Positions 13,339 to 23,089 of a DNA stretch of 40,952 bases are shown piece by piece. Under the pieces are notes generated by a model, which searched no databases, was not told the DNA's origin, and saw only the letters and a list, made by a program, of their open reading frames with translations. The position numbers and the translations under genes were made by a program. Source of the stretch: Paramacrobiotus metropolitanus (lineage: Eukaryota > Tardigrada > Eutardigrada > Parachela > Macrobiotidae); contig NW_026570565.1 in NCBI RefSeq assembly GCF_019649055.1, positions 1 through 40,952 on the forward strand, read 5' to 3'. The first letter of the stretch is position 1. Each line of letters begins with the position of its first letter.

Positions 13339-13616
13339 GCACGGATCCGTCCCTCCCGCGAGCACCCCATCGACCGGACACTTCACTTCTCCGGACCGGA
13401 CCATCGACCGTCGACCTCCGGACCATCGACCGGACACTTCACATCCATCACCCCACACGTCTTCATCGAGACCAACGGGAAAACTTCGCCGCCTCCCTGC
13501 CCGTCCTCCTTCATGGCCTGCCGGTGCGCGGTGCACAGCGCGAGCCAGCCAGTCGGCGACTACGCCGACTACTGCTTCAGCTTCTGGCTGTCCTCTTCGC
13601 CTCCGTCACCCACCGG
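13339..13616 (+). other. GC-rich exon-like block of unknown identity
   Basis: The block opens after an acceptor-like TTATTGCAG and ends before a possible donor (CCG|GTCAGC). It is much richer in G+C than its flanks, and all three plus frames are open, so the true frame cannot be chosen. One frame includes PHVFIETNGKTSPPPCPSS and MACRCAVHSASQ; another has a leucine-rich stretch. Its last ~50 bp, from 13567, begin the duplicated segment that recurs at 23,793, where the upstream part of the exon is absent. No family recognised. Confidence 0.35.
13366..13447 (+). repeat. Short GC-rich tandem repeat
   Basis: The word CATCGACCGGACACTTCAC occurs twice, with a related CATCGACCGTCGACC copy between, each linked by CCGGAC. 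It lies inside the exon-like block and shifts nothing visible in the longest frame. Confidence 0.6.
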
Positions 13617-14544
13617 GTCAGCACCCATCCATCATCCTAACTTATTAACGAATCAGCAGCCGATTACTGCCGATAGTACATACATCACCGTTTCCTGGTT
13701 TTTCATAGAACGTTCGCCTCTAGTGTCATTTTCTTCTCCACCGTTTTTCTTCTCGCTTGGTGATACTGTTCTTAGACAAAACTGGGAAGAGTATACTTTA
13801 AAACGTTTGCTAAAGATAAGACGTGCATATTAAGAAGTTGCTACTTTTGCAGTTTTCTTCGTGTTTATTGGCGTTAGGTTTTTTTGGATTTCCATAATTA
13901 TAGGAATTCGGTTTGGGTTTTGTTTGTTAAATTGTTACCGCGTTAGACGAGACGCCGAGAACATTTTGTGGCTTCTTTCCCAGTTTCGCTGTTGCCCGAC
14001 AGCGATATTGGAAGTGTTCCTGTTATTTCCTTGTGACCTTTAGCACTATTCAAGTCTTTCTTAGTTATGCAACAATCGCCATAGTTACTGGTTGCGTCTT
14101 TGTCAAGAGATTTCATCCGACCTTTTTATGAGTATCTCCGGTATTTCTTCACCGCAGTTTTCCCCGGGCGATTCTCTGAATTGTTGGGACCATGCGGCGT
14201 GCTGAATTGAAAGAAAATGCAATAAGTAACCGTCACCGGAAGCAACGGGTTGGTTGCGGCGAGAGAGCAGTCGCCAAAAGCGAGTATCAGCAGGGATGCA
14301 GTAGATCGATGCGGGGCGCGGGTGTTTAAGTGGGTGTCGAGTCTGAGTTCGTAGAAGGAAGTTACAGCGGCGATGATGGCGTGGTGTAACGCGCACGAAT
14401 AATATATGAACATTCGATAGGACGCAGTTGCTAATGCGTGCTAATCCCCCGACGGCTGAGCGAGCCAATGAAGCGTCCCACAGCGGACGGATCGTGTCTG
14501 ATTGTGCCGGCTTATTCGCCTAGCGCTTCCGGACTGATGCGCAC
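13567..14544 (+). repeat. Direct duplication D1 (978 bp)
   Basis: Nearly identical to 23,793-24,831 in the same orientation. I noticed only scattered single-base differences plus one 61 bp length difference. The segment starts at GACTACTGCTTCAGC and ends at GGACTGATGCGCAC. It contains the tail of a GC-rich exon-like block and about 900 bp without a recognised gene; a 121-codon minus-strand frame shared by both copies has no motif I know. No terminal inverted repeats or target-site duplications are evident, so a segmental copy or gene conversion is more likely than a DNA transposon. Confidence 0.85.
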
Positions 14545-15340
14545 TGCGCCTGGCTGGTTACGTAGCTGCATACAGTGTCGAGTGTTCTCGTTTTTGAATG
14601 CCACGGCTTGGTTGCAGACGTGGTCGACTGCGATCACTAATGACGTATCAGAAGAGGGAGTGGTGCTTTTTTTAAGGCGTAAATGAATTGATCTAAGAAG
14701 ACCGTTAAACCGTCAATGAGGGATCATCAGTCAGTAGGCGAATCAAGTGAAAAAGTCTAAAACGATGTTTGTTAAAATCTTGTGAACAGGCCCGGGGCAC
14801 GTAAACCTTTCTTAAAACTGTTACTGGCAGTGAATGGGAGAGAAGAGAACAGAAGAAAAGTAGAGAGAAAAGGAAGAATTTCGAAGAAAAGGAAGTAACA
14901 TAGGTGAAAATGAGAAATATAGGTAAGAATATGAACCTTTCAGGTTTAACTGAAAAAGGAAGCCTGTCCTTTGTTTAAGGAACGGAAAGGGGGACGGGAA
15001 ACGGAAGAAGGGATGCTTTAGGCCGGGGCACGGCATACTAGTGTATGGACAATTATGTCCTTCTCTTACACATACAATACTTAGGTATCTGTATGAGACA
15101 GTACGACTACTGCGTTGAGTCAGAGTGCTCCTTTTAATTTTCAATATGTCAATAATTTGGACATAATTGACCCGATAATTGTAATTTTGAAGATGGTGGT
15201 GTTTTCTAGTGCATCGACTATCTTTCATGGAATATCTTTACAACATACCTTGCGATTTTTGTTAACCGGCTTTAACCAAATCTTTTAGTCTATTTGCATT
15301 GACGGTATGACTTCCAAAATGTCGGCAACGAAGCGCGAGC
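14545..15340. other. Gene-free stretch
   Basis: A purine-rich run (GAAAAG/AGAAGA words) occupies about 14,830-15,010 on the plus strand. No gene recognised. Confidence 0.4.
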
Positions 15341-15632
15341 ATTGGCTGATGTTGTGTTGCGGTTTAGTTTTGCCTGCTTCTGACGGGTGGTCGCACACGT
15401 ACTTGCTGGGTGACCTGGCTGGATGACCAGTGACCACCACGTGATCTTGCCGCGCAGACACCAATGTCTCCACCATGAGGCGCCGCACGAGACCTCCTTT
15501 TGCATCTCTACCCGCTGGCTGAACATTCCGCTGCTGAGGCCGGGCGTGTCGGCCTTCCTGGAGCGCAGTGTCATGCTATATTCGGGCGCGCTTCCGCGGG
15601 CCGACGACCTGTAGTGGGCCAGGAAGAAGTGA
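15340..15632 (+). pseudogene. PEDS1: PEDS1 (Kua/TMEM189) terminal exon, dead copy
   Basis: Inverted counterpart of the exon at 40,250-40,540. PEDS1 is the ER plasmanylethanolamine desaturase that introduces the plasmalogen vinyl-ether bond; its histidine clusters bind di-iron. Visible here are GWSHTY in one frame, then, after a frame change near 15,420, HHVILPRRH, LHHEAPHETSFC, STRWLN and GALPRADDL. A TAG at 15,612-15,614 replaces the sense codon before WARKK, and the original TGA follows at 15,630. The Kua signature IHHxxPHETYFC is degraded to LHHEAPHETSFC. The frameshift plus stop make this a pseudogene. Homology with the right copy continues through the 3' flank to about 16,110. Confidence 0.85.
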
Positions 15633-16110
15633 TGCGTGAAACGAGTCCTTCATTGATTCCGTCTTCCTTTATCAGCTGTTTTTTGGCTTTATGGTTTGGT
15701 TAACAGTCGTTTGTAACTTTTTATCGATTGCTGTTTCCTGAATTGTGATGATGCGGATGCTGAATCAAAACTTATTTATTCGCACCACAACCTTGTATTG
15801 CAGCGATTGTTTTCCCTGTTTCTCTGATCAGACAGACTGGCGGTGACTGCGGATGGGTTTTATTGTGTGAACCCGGAGCCTTACTTGAACAATGAACACG
15901 GTGCAGTGATTTCGAATACGATTCATACGGTATTATTTCATCATAGCGCAGAATCCGATGAATATTATAGCGAGGAATACCATTTATCCAGTGCACTATT
16001 TCTGCATAATTAACAAATAAACTGCAAACCGGCACACCTGGACCGGGAGAAATTAATTTTATTAGTACCACCGTTATACTGACGGTGTGATGTTCCACTG
16101 TTTGTCGTTT
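15340..16110 (+). repeat. Palindrome left arm, PEDS1 unit
   Basis: Matches the reverse complement of about 39,780-40,545, including ~480 bp of non-coding 3' flank. Shared words include TTATTCGCACCA, TTTTCCCTGTTTCTC, CCATTTATCCAG and AAATAAACTGC. Small indels and perhaps a quarter of positions differ, so this is an old duplication. Confidence 0.8.
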
Positions 16111-16525
16111 GGATTGTTGAGTAGTTGCTACATAGATGCGTCGAAAACATACATTTGTACTTGAAGTGTCTCGGATTAGACGGAGGCGTAGGAAATGTTT
16201 CCGCGCAACGTAACACCGTATCCGACAATGATGACTGTAAGTCTGAATTTAGGGGAATTTTAAAACGGAAAAATTTACTCGAACAGTATAACAAACAGCT
16301 TGTCAGTAGTCACAATATCAATACACTGAATGCAGTCCTGATAGAAGGCGGGCAGTCAGACAACAGCCGGCCCACAATCTTCTCACATAGTAAAGAACGC
16401 CCTGCGTGGTAGCACATTGTACAATGGAAATATTCACAATTAGCGAAACAAATAATTATAAGATACACTTAAGAATACATATCAATATCAGAAAATACAT
16501 ATAAAACAAAGATGCGCTAACAGCG
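16111..16525. other. Gene-free spacer
   Basis: No gene seen. The spacer is not mirrored in the right arm, which suggests sequence inserted or lost since the arms formed. A 95-codon plus-strand frame at 16,125-16,412 has no motif. Confidence 0.35.
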
Positions 16526-16630
16526 GCAGTGTTTATGTCTCCGCGTCGGTGTGAGGCTGGACAATGGCCTCGGCTTCTATCGCCGAGGCCATTGTCCAGC
16601 CTCACACCGACGCGGAGACATAAACACTGC
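16526..16630. repeat. Perfect 49-bp hairpin
   Basis: Positions 16,526-16,574 and 16,582-16,630 are exact reverse complements around a 7-base loop (TTCTATC). The hairpin is built from GC-rich coding-like sequence whose unflipped version continues at 16,640-16,672 (GGAGGCTGGACAATGGCCTC). The right arm is thus contiguous with the presumed original sequence and the left arm is a snap-back copy of it. Confidence 0.95.
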
Positions 16631-17075
16631 TACCACGCCCGGCGGAGGCTGGACAATGGCCTCGGCGATAGGAGCCCTGGCGGGACGTTTACGTTTCCTC
16701 CTAGATGGCAGCTTGGGTTTTTTTAATGGCAGAACAAACTGTCCTGTATAAAACAGCATTATACGTAAAACCTGGGAAGAAAGGTCGGTCGCAAAGGCCT
16801 CTCTTTCGCAATGGGAATTACTTGTTTTGTGGCCTTGCTAACCGCTTCGTGCGCGGATAGCGACTTCCCGGAATCTCCTGCAATGGGCGTTTCGTCCGAA
16901 GTTACCGGCCATGCGCCGCTCTCCGGCAGTGTCTGGCCGGTGTCCTGCTCCACAGCGGTCGGCACTGGAAGCGCAAGGAGGCGCCGGTTGTTCGTCCTTT
17001 CCTTCGCTTGCCGTTTCCTGCCTGCCAAATGCAGTGCAGCAGCGAGGTCAGACTCGGTTCGAAGTACAAATCAGT
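16578..17075 (-). other. Coding-like block, basic nuclear-type protein, frame broken
   Basis: On the minus strand an open frame starts after a TGA near 17,085 with SDLAAALHLAGRKRQAKER. It continues through AVEQDTGQTLPESGAWPV and AKERPLRPTFLPR to a stop near 16,759. The next frame resumes with PLKKPKLPSRRKRKRPARAP and PIAEAIVQPPPGVVAVF before running into the hairpin. The two segments are separated by a frame change around 16,745-16,780. Basic clusters suggest a nuclear or nucleic-acid-binding protein. I do not recognise the family. It could be a pseudogene or two exons with an unseen short intron. Confidence 0.4.
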
Positions 17076-17103
17076 ACGATTATATCAAGCTGGTCAGTAG
17101 CTG

Positions 17104-17281
17104 TTAGGTCTTAGTGGGAATTTTGCGCTTTTTTGCACTTCTACCCGCCGACACAAGAACATGCGACAAGGTTGTAACGCAGAGCTTGATCCGAAGCGCT
17201 ATCTCCGCCAGATTGACATTGTCGTCGACCAGTTGGATAATGACTTCCCGGGCGTCGGTAGTTTTTGTGGTAAAATACTTT
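17104..17281 (-). other. Candidate 3'-terminal exon, helix-turn-helix-like
   Basis: After an acceptor (..GGTGTTAG at 17,282-17,283) the minus strand is open for 58 codons to a TAA at 17,106-17,104. It encodes TTDAREVIIQLVDDN, then a pattern resembling an HTH (NLAEIALRIKLCVTTLSHVL), and ends with a basic NLS-like SAKKRKIPTKT. The HTH-like spacing and the basic tail are seen directly; a DNA-binding role is inference. The basic block at 17,075-16,578 may belong to the same locus, although the stop here argues for a separate or alternative terminal exon. Confidence 0.4.
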
Positions 17282-17449
17282 CTAACACCTTAAGACAGTT
17301 ATTACTCTGACTTCGGAAAACCCGCAAGAAAATACATGACCTTCGACGTTGGATGTTACTATCGTAAATATATTATACTCGTATATCTGTTACGTATTAC
17401 GTATAAAGATACTGTATAAGCTTACATTAACTACCCCAGGTAATTCTTG

Positions 17450-18665
17450 CCAGACTGAACAACAGCATTATACCAGTTTAAATCATGCTGTTGTTGTTTA
17501 GCAGTCCATTCTGATAACTTATATTAATATTCTGATTTAAGTAATATTAATTTTCCACGAATGAATGAATATGCGGATATATACGCACTAACGATATATT
17601 TTAACAGGATTTAATTTATTTCTTCAGCACATTTTTATGGAAGCGAAAAACACTGTGTGCCGGTAAATATGGTCAACAGCGTTAGCCATAGATACATGAA
17701 CGCATAAATGCATAAATAAGCCCGTGCATAACAAAATAAACGGGTCAGGTCAATTTTCCAATTATGCATTAATCGTCCTAAACCGGAAGTGCGAGCCCTC
17801 ACTGCGGCGCACCGGGAGTATGCTCTTTCTCCTCCTGAAACGACAATACGACTTTCGACGACGACACCTGAAACGACTTTCTTCTCCTGAAACGACGACC
17901 TTTTTCCTCCCAATAGATCCGACATCCGCTTGCCCTTCCCGCCATTGACCAGGAGTCCGACGCCGCTGCCCGTCGAGGCCGTGGAACTCTGGCGGCGCGG
18001 CGGGATAAACTCACTGGGCCACATCTTGCTGCAGCGGTGCTGGAAGCGCCCATCCAGTGTATCACACCGCACCTCCACCTCTATCTGGAAGGACCGCTGT
18101 GGTATGCTGATAGCGAAGCTGCTGCTTTGGATGTCTGGGGACGAGAGGTCTTCTTCGGCGAGGGGGTGGACGCCAACGCGCTGCAATAACCTGGCCACGG
18201 TCGGTTGTGGGTCGTAGTGGATCGAAAACAGATGCGCCATCAGCGGAGTCCCTAGGAACACCGTAAAGGCCACCACGTACGTCCCGTTTCCGTTATATAA
18301 TTACGCAGACAAGTGACAATTGAGGTCGGCGTAACCGGGGATGGTGGTGTCCACCTCCATGTAGTGCCCAATGGGCCAGCTACGGAACATGCGCATCGTC
18401 TCCAGCACCACCGCTTCCGTGTACCTATAGCGTGGTATCAATGGTGACCTTGTAAATAGGCGAACGCCGGTGGCTTCGTACGGGAGGTCGTCGCGGTAGT
18501 CTAGCGTGATGGGCGTGTTGCGGCCGACCCTCTTGCCGATCTGCATCTCACATCTGCATATACTGCACATCCGGCTTACGCAGCAGTATCGCTAACAACC
18601 TGTGTAATGATTATTTTAGCATAGCAAGCGTATAAATATATACTCGTGTCTAATACGATTTCAGA
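17450..18665 (-). repeat. Palindrome left arm, P450 unit
   Basis: Matches the reverse complement of about 37,970-38,730, including ~200 bp of AT-rich 3' flank (GATATATACG, ATATTTTAACAGGATTTA, CATTCTGATAA words in the same order). The right copy is shorter because of an internal deletion of about 300 bp in the P450 exon. Confidence 0.8.
17635..18591 (-). pseudogene. Cytochrome P450 fragment, copy 1
   Basis: The exon starts at 18,591 after GGTTGTTAG. It reads ILLRKPDVQ, then, after a small frame break, GRNTPITLDYRDDLP. A 57 bp intron (18,481-18,425, GTACG..CTATAG) restores the K-helix reading LPYTEAVVLETMRMF when removed, with the invariant ExxR as ETMR. Next come EVDTTIPGY, an in-frame TAA at about 18,301-18,303, and GTYVVAFTVFLGTP with HLFSIHYDPQ. 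The haem-cysteine motif FxxGxxxCxG is not found. The frame instead continues ~150 codons into TVARLLQRVGVHPLAEEDL and a Ser/Gly/Lys-rich tail I cannot assign. P450s are membrane-bound monooxygenases; this copy lacks the haem ligand and cannot be active. It resembles animal CYP2-like clans. Confidence 0.75.
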
Positions 18666-18689
18666 TTGAATCCGTTGTCCCTAAACCAT

Positions 18690-19040
18690 TAACTGGATTT
18701 CCGATGGACAACATCCGTGATTTCGCCAATCGGAAGGAAGGCAGCGAATCTCCGGGGACCGCCGCGCAACCGGCGGGGCCGGTATCAATCCTGCCCCTTC
18801 ATGCGACTGGTAATGCCGGACGTCGCCGGCCAGCCGCCACGCCCCGGAACTGGAAGCCCCGGACCCGGCGAAATTCTGCCCTGTACGAAGCGCAACGTGC
18901 GACCATCATCGGCAGCGCGTTCGAGAAAGATAGCCACGGTATGGACCATAGCCACTGTACTCGGCGTGGGACTGCAGGTGTGCGACGCCCATAAGCAGAG
19001 GCCGCTGTCCTCTGGCAAAAGTAAGATTCTGCCTCGTTTT
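18690..19040 (-). other. GC-rich coding-like block, copy 1, unassigned
   Basis: Homologous to 37,560-37,890 in inverted orientation. The frame conserved in both copies includes LPMM(V/I)ARCAS and FRRVRGFQ; an overlapping frame contains ISPGPGLP, which recalls the proline-rich hinge of microsomal P450s. It lies directly upstream of the P450 exon in both arms, so it may be an upstream P450 exon. No clear I-helix motif (AGxDTT) is present, and gaps between copies change the frame. Confidence 0.35.
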
Positions 19041-19049
19041 GTAAATTGG

Positions 19050-19530
19050 TCAGGCTGCGGTATGCTTTACTCCAGGAGTTCTATTCAGCAGTACTTTTAC
19101 GATAATAACTGTGCATCTGTATCCCAGTACTCCTGAACAGTATTTACTGTTAGCTGCACTGGAAGAAAGAAATTTTGTACTTTGAATAATTGTATGGCTT
19201 GGCCAATGTGCCGCATCCAGCATATTATTTATGTATTTAAAACATAGTACTAACGGCACGTATATTACCATGCAAATGTAAACCTTGAACGAAGATACAA
19301 ATTTACGGATTTACAGTACTTCCGGTCGGGTTAACATACATTTTAAGTGATCCTTCTGAAATACTGGGGTAGTAATACTGCTACTCACTTTAATTCCTTC
19401 TTGATTACCTTTAATGTTACGTTATAACGATAGACGCACACTTTTTTGGTGTACCAAGGTTTTTTACATTTGTTATGACATTTATTACTCCTCATTAACA
19501 ATTTTTATTTATTGCTATACATGCATCGTT
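19050..19530 (-). repeat. Repeat Q, copy Q1
   Basis: One of four related copies (Q1-Q4). The consensus order in Q2 orientation is an ACCGGAAGTA word, TAGCATGGTAATA, a (T/C)GTGCCGTTGGTAC-like word, GGCCAA, a run of TACAAAATTTCTTTCTTC, then GCTAACAGTAAATTC and TGAGATACAGA. Q1 and Q2 are inverted relative to each other around a 740 bp centre. No reverse transcriptase or transposase frame is inside. It could be a foldback or MITE-like element or simply part of the local inverted duplication. Confidence 0.75.
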
Positions 19531-19649
19531 GAAAAGTTTTATGACTCCAAAACTAATTACAATAATAACTTTAAAATAGAAAAAAATGTGTAATGTTGCC
19601 GGTTGCATACAGATTATCAAGTGTCTCTTTCGCCGGCTAGTGCTCAAGC

Positions 19650-20262
19650 TTCTGGTCAGGTGAAATCGACGGGGAACTGATGCAACTTTCAGCTGTCGTG
19701 CACGTGTTTGCTGAATTGTCGAAGTTACGCTACTGTCAACCGTATGCTCCGTTTTTCAAGTTGTAACGACGATTCGATGCGTTGTAGTACTTTTTGTTGG
19801 TCGTATGTCTGCTGCAGTTGTAGATTGCGGTGTTGTTGTCGTAATTCGTATCGGTCGTGGTGGTAGTGGTTTCGGTGGTATCCATTGTGTTGCACTTGCC
19901 TTCCGTTCTGAACTCTGTTTGTATTTTGTAATCAGGAGGACTGCTGGCGGTTCTATTTTCCTATACTATAGTATATACACTATACACTACAGAGTGCTAC
20001 TGTCGGTTAAGGTTTCCTTTGGAGTCGAGGGGATGTCGGTGATGAAGTTCTCAGTTGTGGTGCCCGGGTCAGTCGGGATATTTCTACTGCCGGCTCCGTT
20101 AACGGTACTTGTATGAGTTGTATCGCATGTAGACATATAGTCGCAGTACTCGTGGTAATGTCGGTAATAACAGTTTCGGTTCCCAACTCTGCAGTACCAG
20201 CTGAACTGGTGTCCGTTGTGGATTCATCTTGCTGCCCGTGGTGGAAAATGCTTCCTTTGTAG
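19650..20262 (-). pseudogene. Mucin-like Thr/Ser-rich protein fragment, copy A
   Basis: On the minus strand one frame starts DESTTDTSSAGTAELGTE and VITDITTSTAT, then shifts frame; later segments read TDPGTTTENFITDI and TTTTTTDT-type stretches. The order matches copy B at 28,720-29,260 in inverted orientation. Thr/Ser-dense low-complexity sequence is typical of O-glycosylated extracellular mucin-like proteins. Frame changes and stops, such as the TAG after SSTL near 19,990, show it is not intact. The N-terminal part seen in copy B is missing here. Confidence 0.6.
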
Positions 20263-20267
20263 CTGCG

Positions 20268-20700
20268 ATCGATGCATGCACAACAATAAATTAAAATTGT
20301 TAATGAGGGGTAACAAAGCCATAACAAATGTAATTAAAACCTTGTTGCACCAAAAAAGTGTGCGTTTATCGTCATAACGTAACATTCAGGGTAATAATAA
20401 AGGAATTAGGGTAGGTAGCGGTAATACTACCCCGGTATTTCAAAAGGATCACTTTAAAATGTATATTAACCAGACCGGAAGTATTGTAAAATTGTAACGT
20501 CGATCACGGTGTATATTAGCATGGTAATAAACGTGCCGTTGGTACTTTGTTTTAAATACAAACTTATGCTTTGTGCAACACCTTGGCCAAAACTTAAAAT
20601 TGTTCAAAGTACAAAACTTCTTTCTTCCAGTGCAGCTGACAGTAAATTCTGTTCAGGTCTCAGGAGTACTGAGATACAGATGCGCAGTTATTATCGTATA
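20268..20700 (+). repeat. Repeat Q, copy Q2
   Basis: Inverted partner of Q1. Its inner edge (ATGCATGCAC..AATAAATTAAAATTGTTAATGAGG) pairs with 19,480-19,530, giving a stem of roughly 430-480 bp around mucin-like copy A. Also inverted to Q3 and direct to Q4. Confidence 0.75.
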
Positions 20701-20759
20701 ATAGACCGAAACAGTGCTATGTATGCTCGCATGCATAATTGCTGTTTTGTGCTCCGTTG

Positions 20760-21430
20760 CGTTGGATTACATTAAAGAGACCCGGTTCCCGGTATCAGTT
20801 AAGCGTCTAAATGGTACAAGCAAAATCATTCGGTGCCGAGAAAACATTACAGCGCGCAGCAAAACATAAGCAATTAAAACCATGATTTTCCTGTTTACGT
20901 CATTTTCAGACATTTGCATAATTACGGATACCACGCACGTATCACGTATCATGCCGGTATAGTGAAACGTCCGAATAATTATGTCGAACCCATATGGCTG
21001 TTAAGCGACAGAAGCACCGACACGCCCAATCAAAACCGTGTCTGTGCAGTAAAACAGGAGCAAAATTTGGTGTATTACGGATTACGGAATAATTTTACGA
21101 GTACGCCATCGATCCCTGTGCGAGTAATCGGGAGATAATATTTCATTCTCGCTGTTCATTCTCTGTTACACCTGCAGCTGGCAGGTAACGCTGTTTTGTT
21201 ACCAAATGTTTTTTGCGGCTAGCATTTCCGTTTAATCAGTTTCTTTTCACTTTCTATACAATATACGCATACCGCCAAACACGTTTATATAACGCCCGTG
21301 TATCATTTAAAAATTAAAGAAGCATCAGAGAATAAATTTTCACAACATCTTTTTCAACTGTTAATAATTGTATTCATATGTTTTCAAAGTAATAAGGAAT
21401 GTTGTTTAACTAACCGAGAAAGCATCCTTT
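20760..21430 (+). repeat. Palindrome left arm, non-coding block
   Basis: Matches the reverse complement of about 27,250-27,860. Shared words include CCATCGATCCCTGTGCGAGTA, ATTTCATTCTCGCTGTTCA, TTTTGCGGCTAGCATTTCCG and ATGTTTTCAAAGTAATAA. No frame is open in both copies, so it is probably non-coding. Confidence 0.8.
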
Positions 21431-21960
21431 GATAGCGCATCCAACATAGAATATGCCCACAAGGATCGATTGGAGAGTCCAGTTTAATTAACATGTTGGC
21501 TGCGTGCACGGGATTCATGGACGGGCGCTGGTTGCTTGCACGGGTAATTTTTAGTAGGTGAATTTTTTAAATGAAAGTTCTTTTTAAAGTCGAGTTTTGG
21601 ATACTCAGATATTGTGGAAACCTTAAACCACTTAAAAGAAGTTTTAAGTTAATAGAAAACGCACGTTCAAGTGTTAGTATTGCTTTAACTGCCATAAAAA
21701 TTACAGCATTTCATCCTGGCCCTGCCGCCGGGAGGGTTGATAAAAGTCTGACTTAGAAGCAGTGCTCTTGAAATCTGAGTTCTGATGGCTCATGTCCAAT
21801 TTGGGAACTATCCAAACTTATGGGATGCACCTAGAGTTGTAGACACTGCAAAGCGGTACAAGTACAAATCCGTGCACGCAAAAAAACCCGTGCCGACTTC
21901 CCGTGCACGCAGTCAACACCCGTGTTTTCCGTACCCGCAGCATCGACCTTTAATTACTTG
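21430..21960. other. Insertion in the left arm with CCCGTG..CACGCA repeats
   Basis: Absent from the mirrored position in the right arm (27,180-27,250). It contains a short run of repeated CGTGCACGCA/ACCCGTG words around 21,865-21,935. A 61-codon frame at 21,571-21,756 has no motif. Confidence 0.4.
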
Positions 21961-22660
21961 AGAATCGAAAATCATGAGCTCGTTTATGAAATTACATACT
22001 GTATTTTCGTGCGTCAGAACTTTTTATTTGATTACTGATGGCTTTCTTAAAACAACATAGATACAGACGTAACAGACTATGGTACTATCAGGTTTCTTTT
22101 GCATATTGTTTGCGAAATTAATACGGATAGCGACCTTTGCATTCTTCGTGTATTCTGGTTTTATTGGAGCTTATTCAGTTTATATTTGTGCGCAGCTTTC
22201 CTAGACAAACAAAGTTATTCAGACTAATGCAAAATAAGAATAAGCTGCGGGTGTTTGATTTGCATCATCTGCTTATGAGTAAAAATACATTTCTTAGAAT
22301 TATACATATCAAACAAATAAGCGCGCTTCCCGGTTGTTCTGTATCCGTTGTTCTGCAGTTGTTCTGGCATCCTGTTAAGCAAACAAATAGCATACTACTC
22401 GCCTTCGTTAGTCCGTCATATGACCACGGATTATAAAGTGAATTATTTCTCGCGCATCTCCGTTCATCTGCGGTATTCCGGTTAAAAGTTACCTATTTCA
22501 GCGAACAAATCTCAGAAAAAATTGCAAAAATTCCTGGGAAATACGAATATTTGCACGATGATGGTAATTTTGGATGGTGTCTGCGTGCCAACGGACTGAG
22601 CGAAGAACACATCGGTACAGTACCCTATAGGTTATAAAATATATATCACGTTTAAGTTTT
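21960..22660 (+). repeat. Palindrome left arm, FABP 5' unit
   Basis: Matches the reverse complement of about 26,440-27,180. Shared words include GATTACTGAT, GGTACTATCAGGTTT, TTTATTGGA, CAAACAAAGTTATTC, GGGTGTTTGATTT and CGTCATATGACCA. Identity looks like 80-85 percent with many small indels. Confidence 0.8.
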
Positions 22661-23080
22661 GACACAAATACAGTATTTACTATTTAGCAGTTTTTTCTTC
22701 GCGTTATAAAATTGCCTGTGTACCGCTAATGCATTTAATGCACCATGACATCTGCGAAAATGTATGTACAGTAATTTCTATGAAGGCCGTTTTCTCTTGG
22801 CATTTAGTGATCGGGAAAAAACTTTGTCCCCCCTGGAATTCAGCAAATAGGATGACGAATACACCATGCATGTCCACAGGGAAGTCATCAACAAGGACGT
22901 CGAGTTAACGCTGAACGAAAAAATCCAGAAAAAGACATCCAGCGGCAAGACCACCAAGGCCGCCTACACTTTGAACGAGGATCGTCTGGTACAGAAGCAG
23001 ACCATGGAGAGCTGATTTACTGCCACCCTGGATTACGAATTCCGTGACGATGGTCTAACCATCGTGAGCATATGAAAATA
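22516..23080 (+). pseudogene. Intracellular lipid-binding protein (FABP), copy 1
   Basis: Two exon-like pieces. Exon 1 (22,516-22,617) reads KIPGKYEYLHDDGNFG and GLSEEHIG, fitting the N-terminus of the FABP/CRABP family (GKYE..ENF..YL). Exon 2 (about 22,850-23,078) reads EYTMHVHREVINKDVEL, LNEKIQKKTSSGKTTKA and EDRLVQKQTMES. A TGA follows at 23,013-23,015, then TLDYEFRDDGLTIVS and a second stop. This matches the strand pattern F.LGEEFEE.T.DGR...S..T...LVQ.Q...REF.dDGL of FABPs, cytosolic 10-stranded barrels that carry fatty acids. The premature TGA and lack of the final (R)xY strand mark a pseudogene. Confidence 0.75.
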
Positions 23081-23089
23081 TCAGCAGAA

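Noticed and set aside
13333-13833. 166-codon plus-strand frame read as a single protein
   Set aside because: It crosses from a GC-rich block into AT-rich sequence, and all three plus frames are open there, so the length is not evidence.
14103-14468. 121-codon minus-strand frame conserved at 24,390-24,755
   Set aside because: Conservation simply reflects the near-identical duplication; composition and lack of motifs or splice context do not support a gene.
20007-20327. 106-codon frame read as an intact mucin-like protein
   Set aside because: Comparison with copy B shows a frame change after the first ~35 codons; the later part is in a different frame from the Thr-rich sequence.
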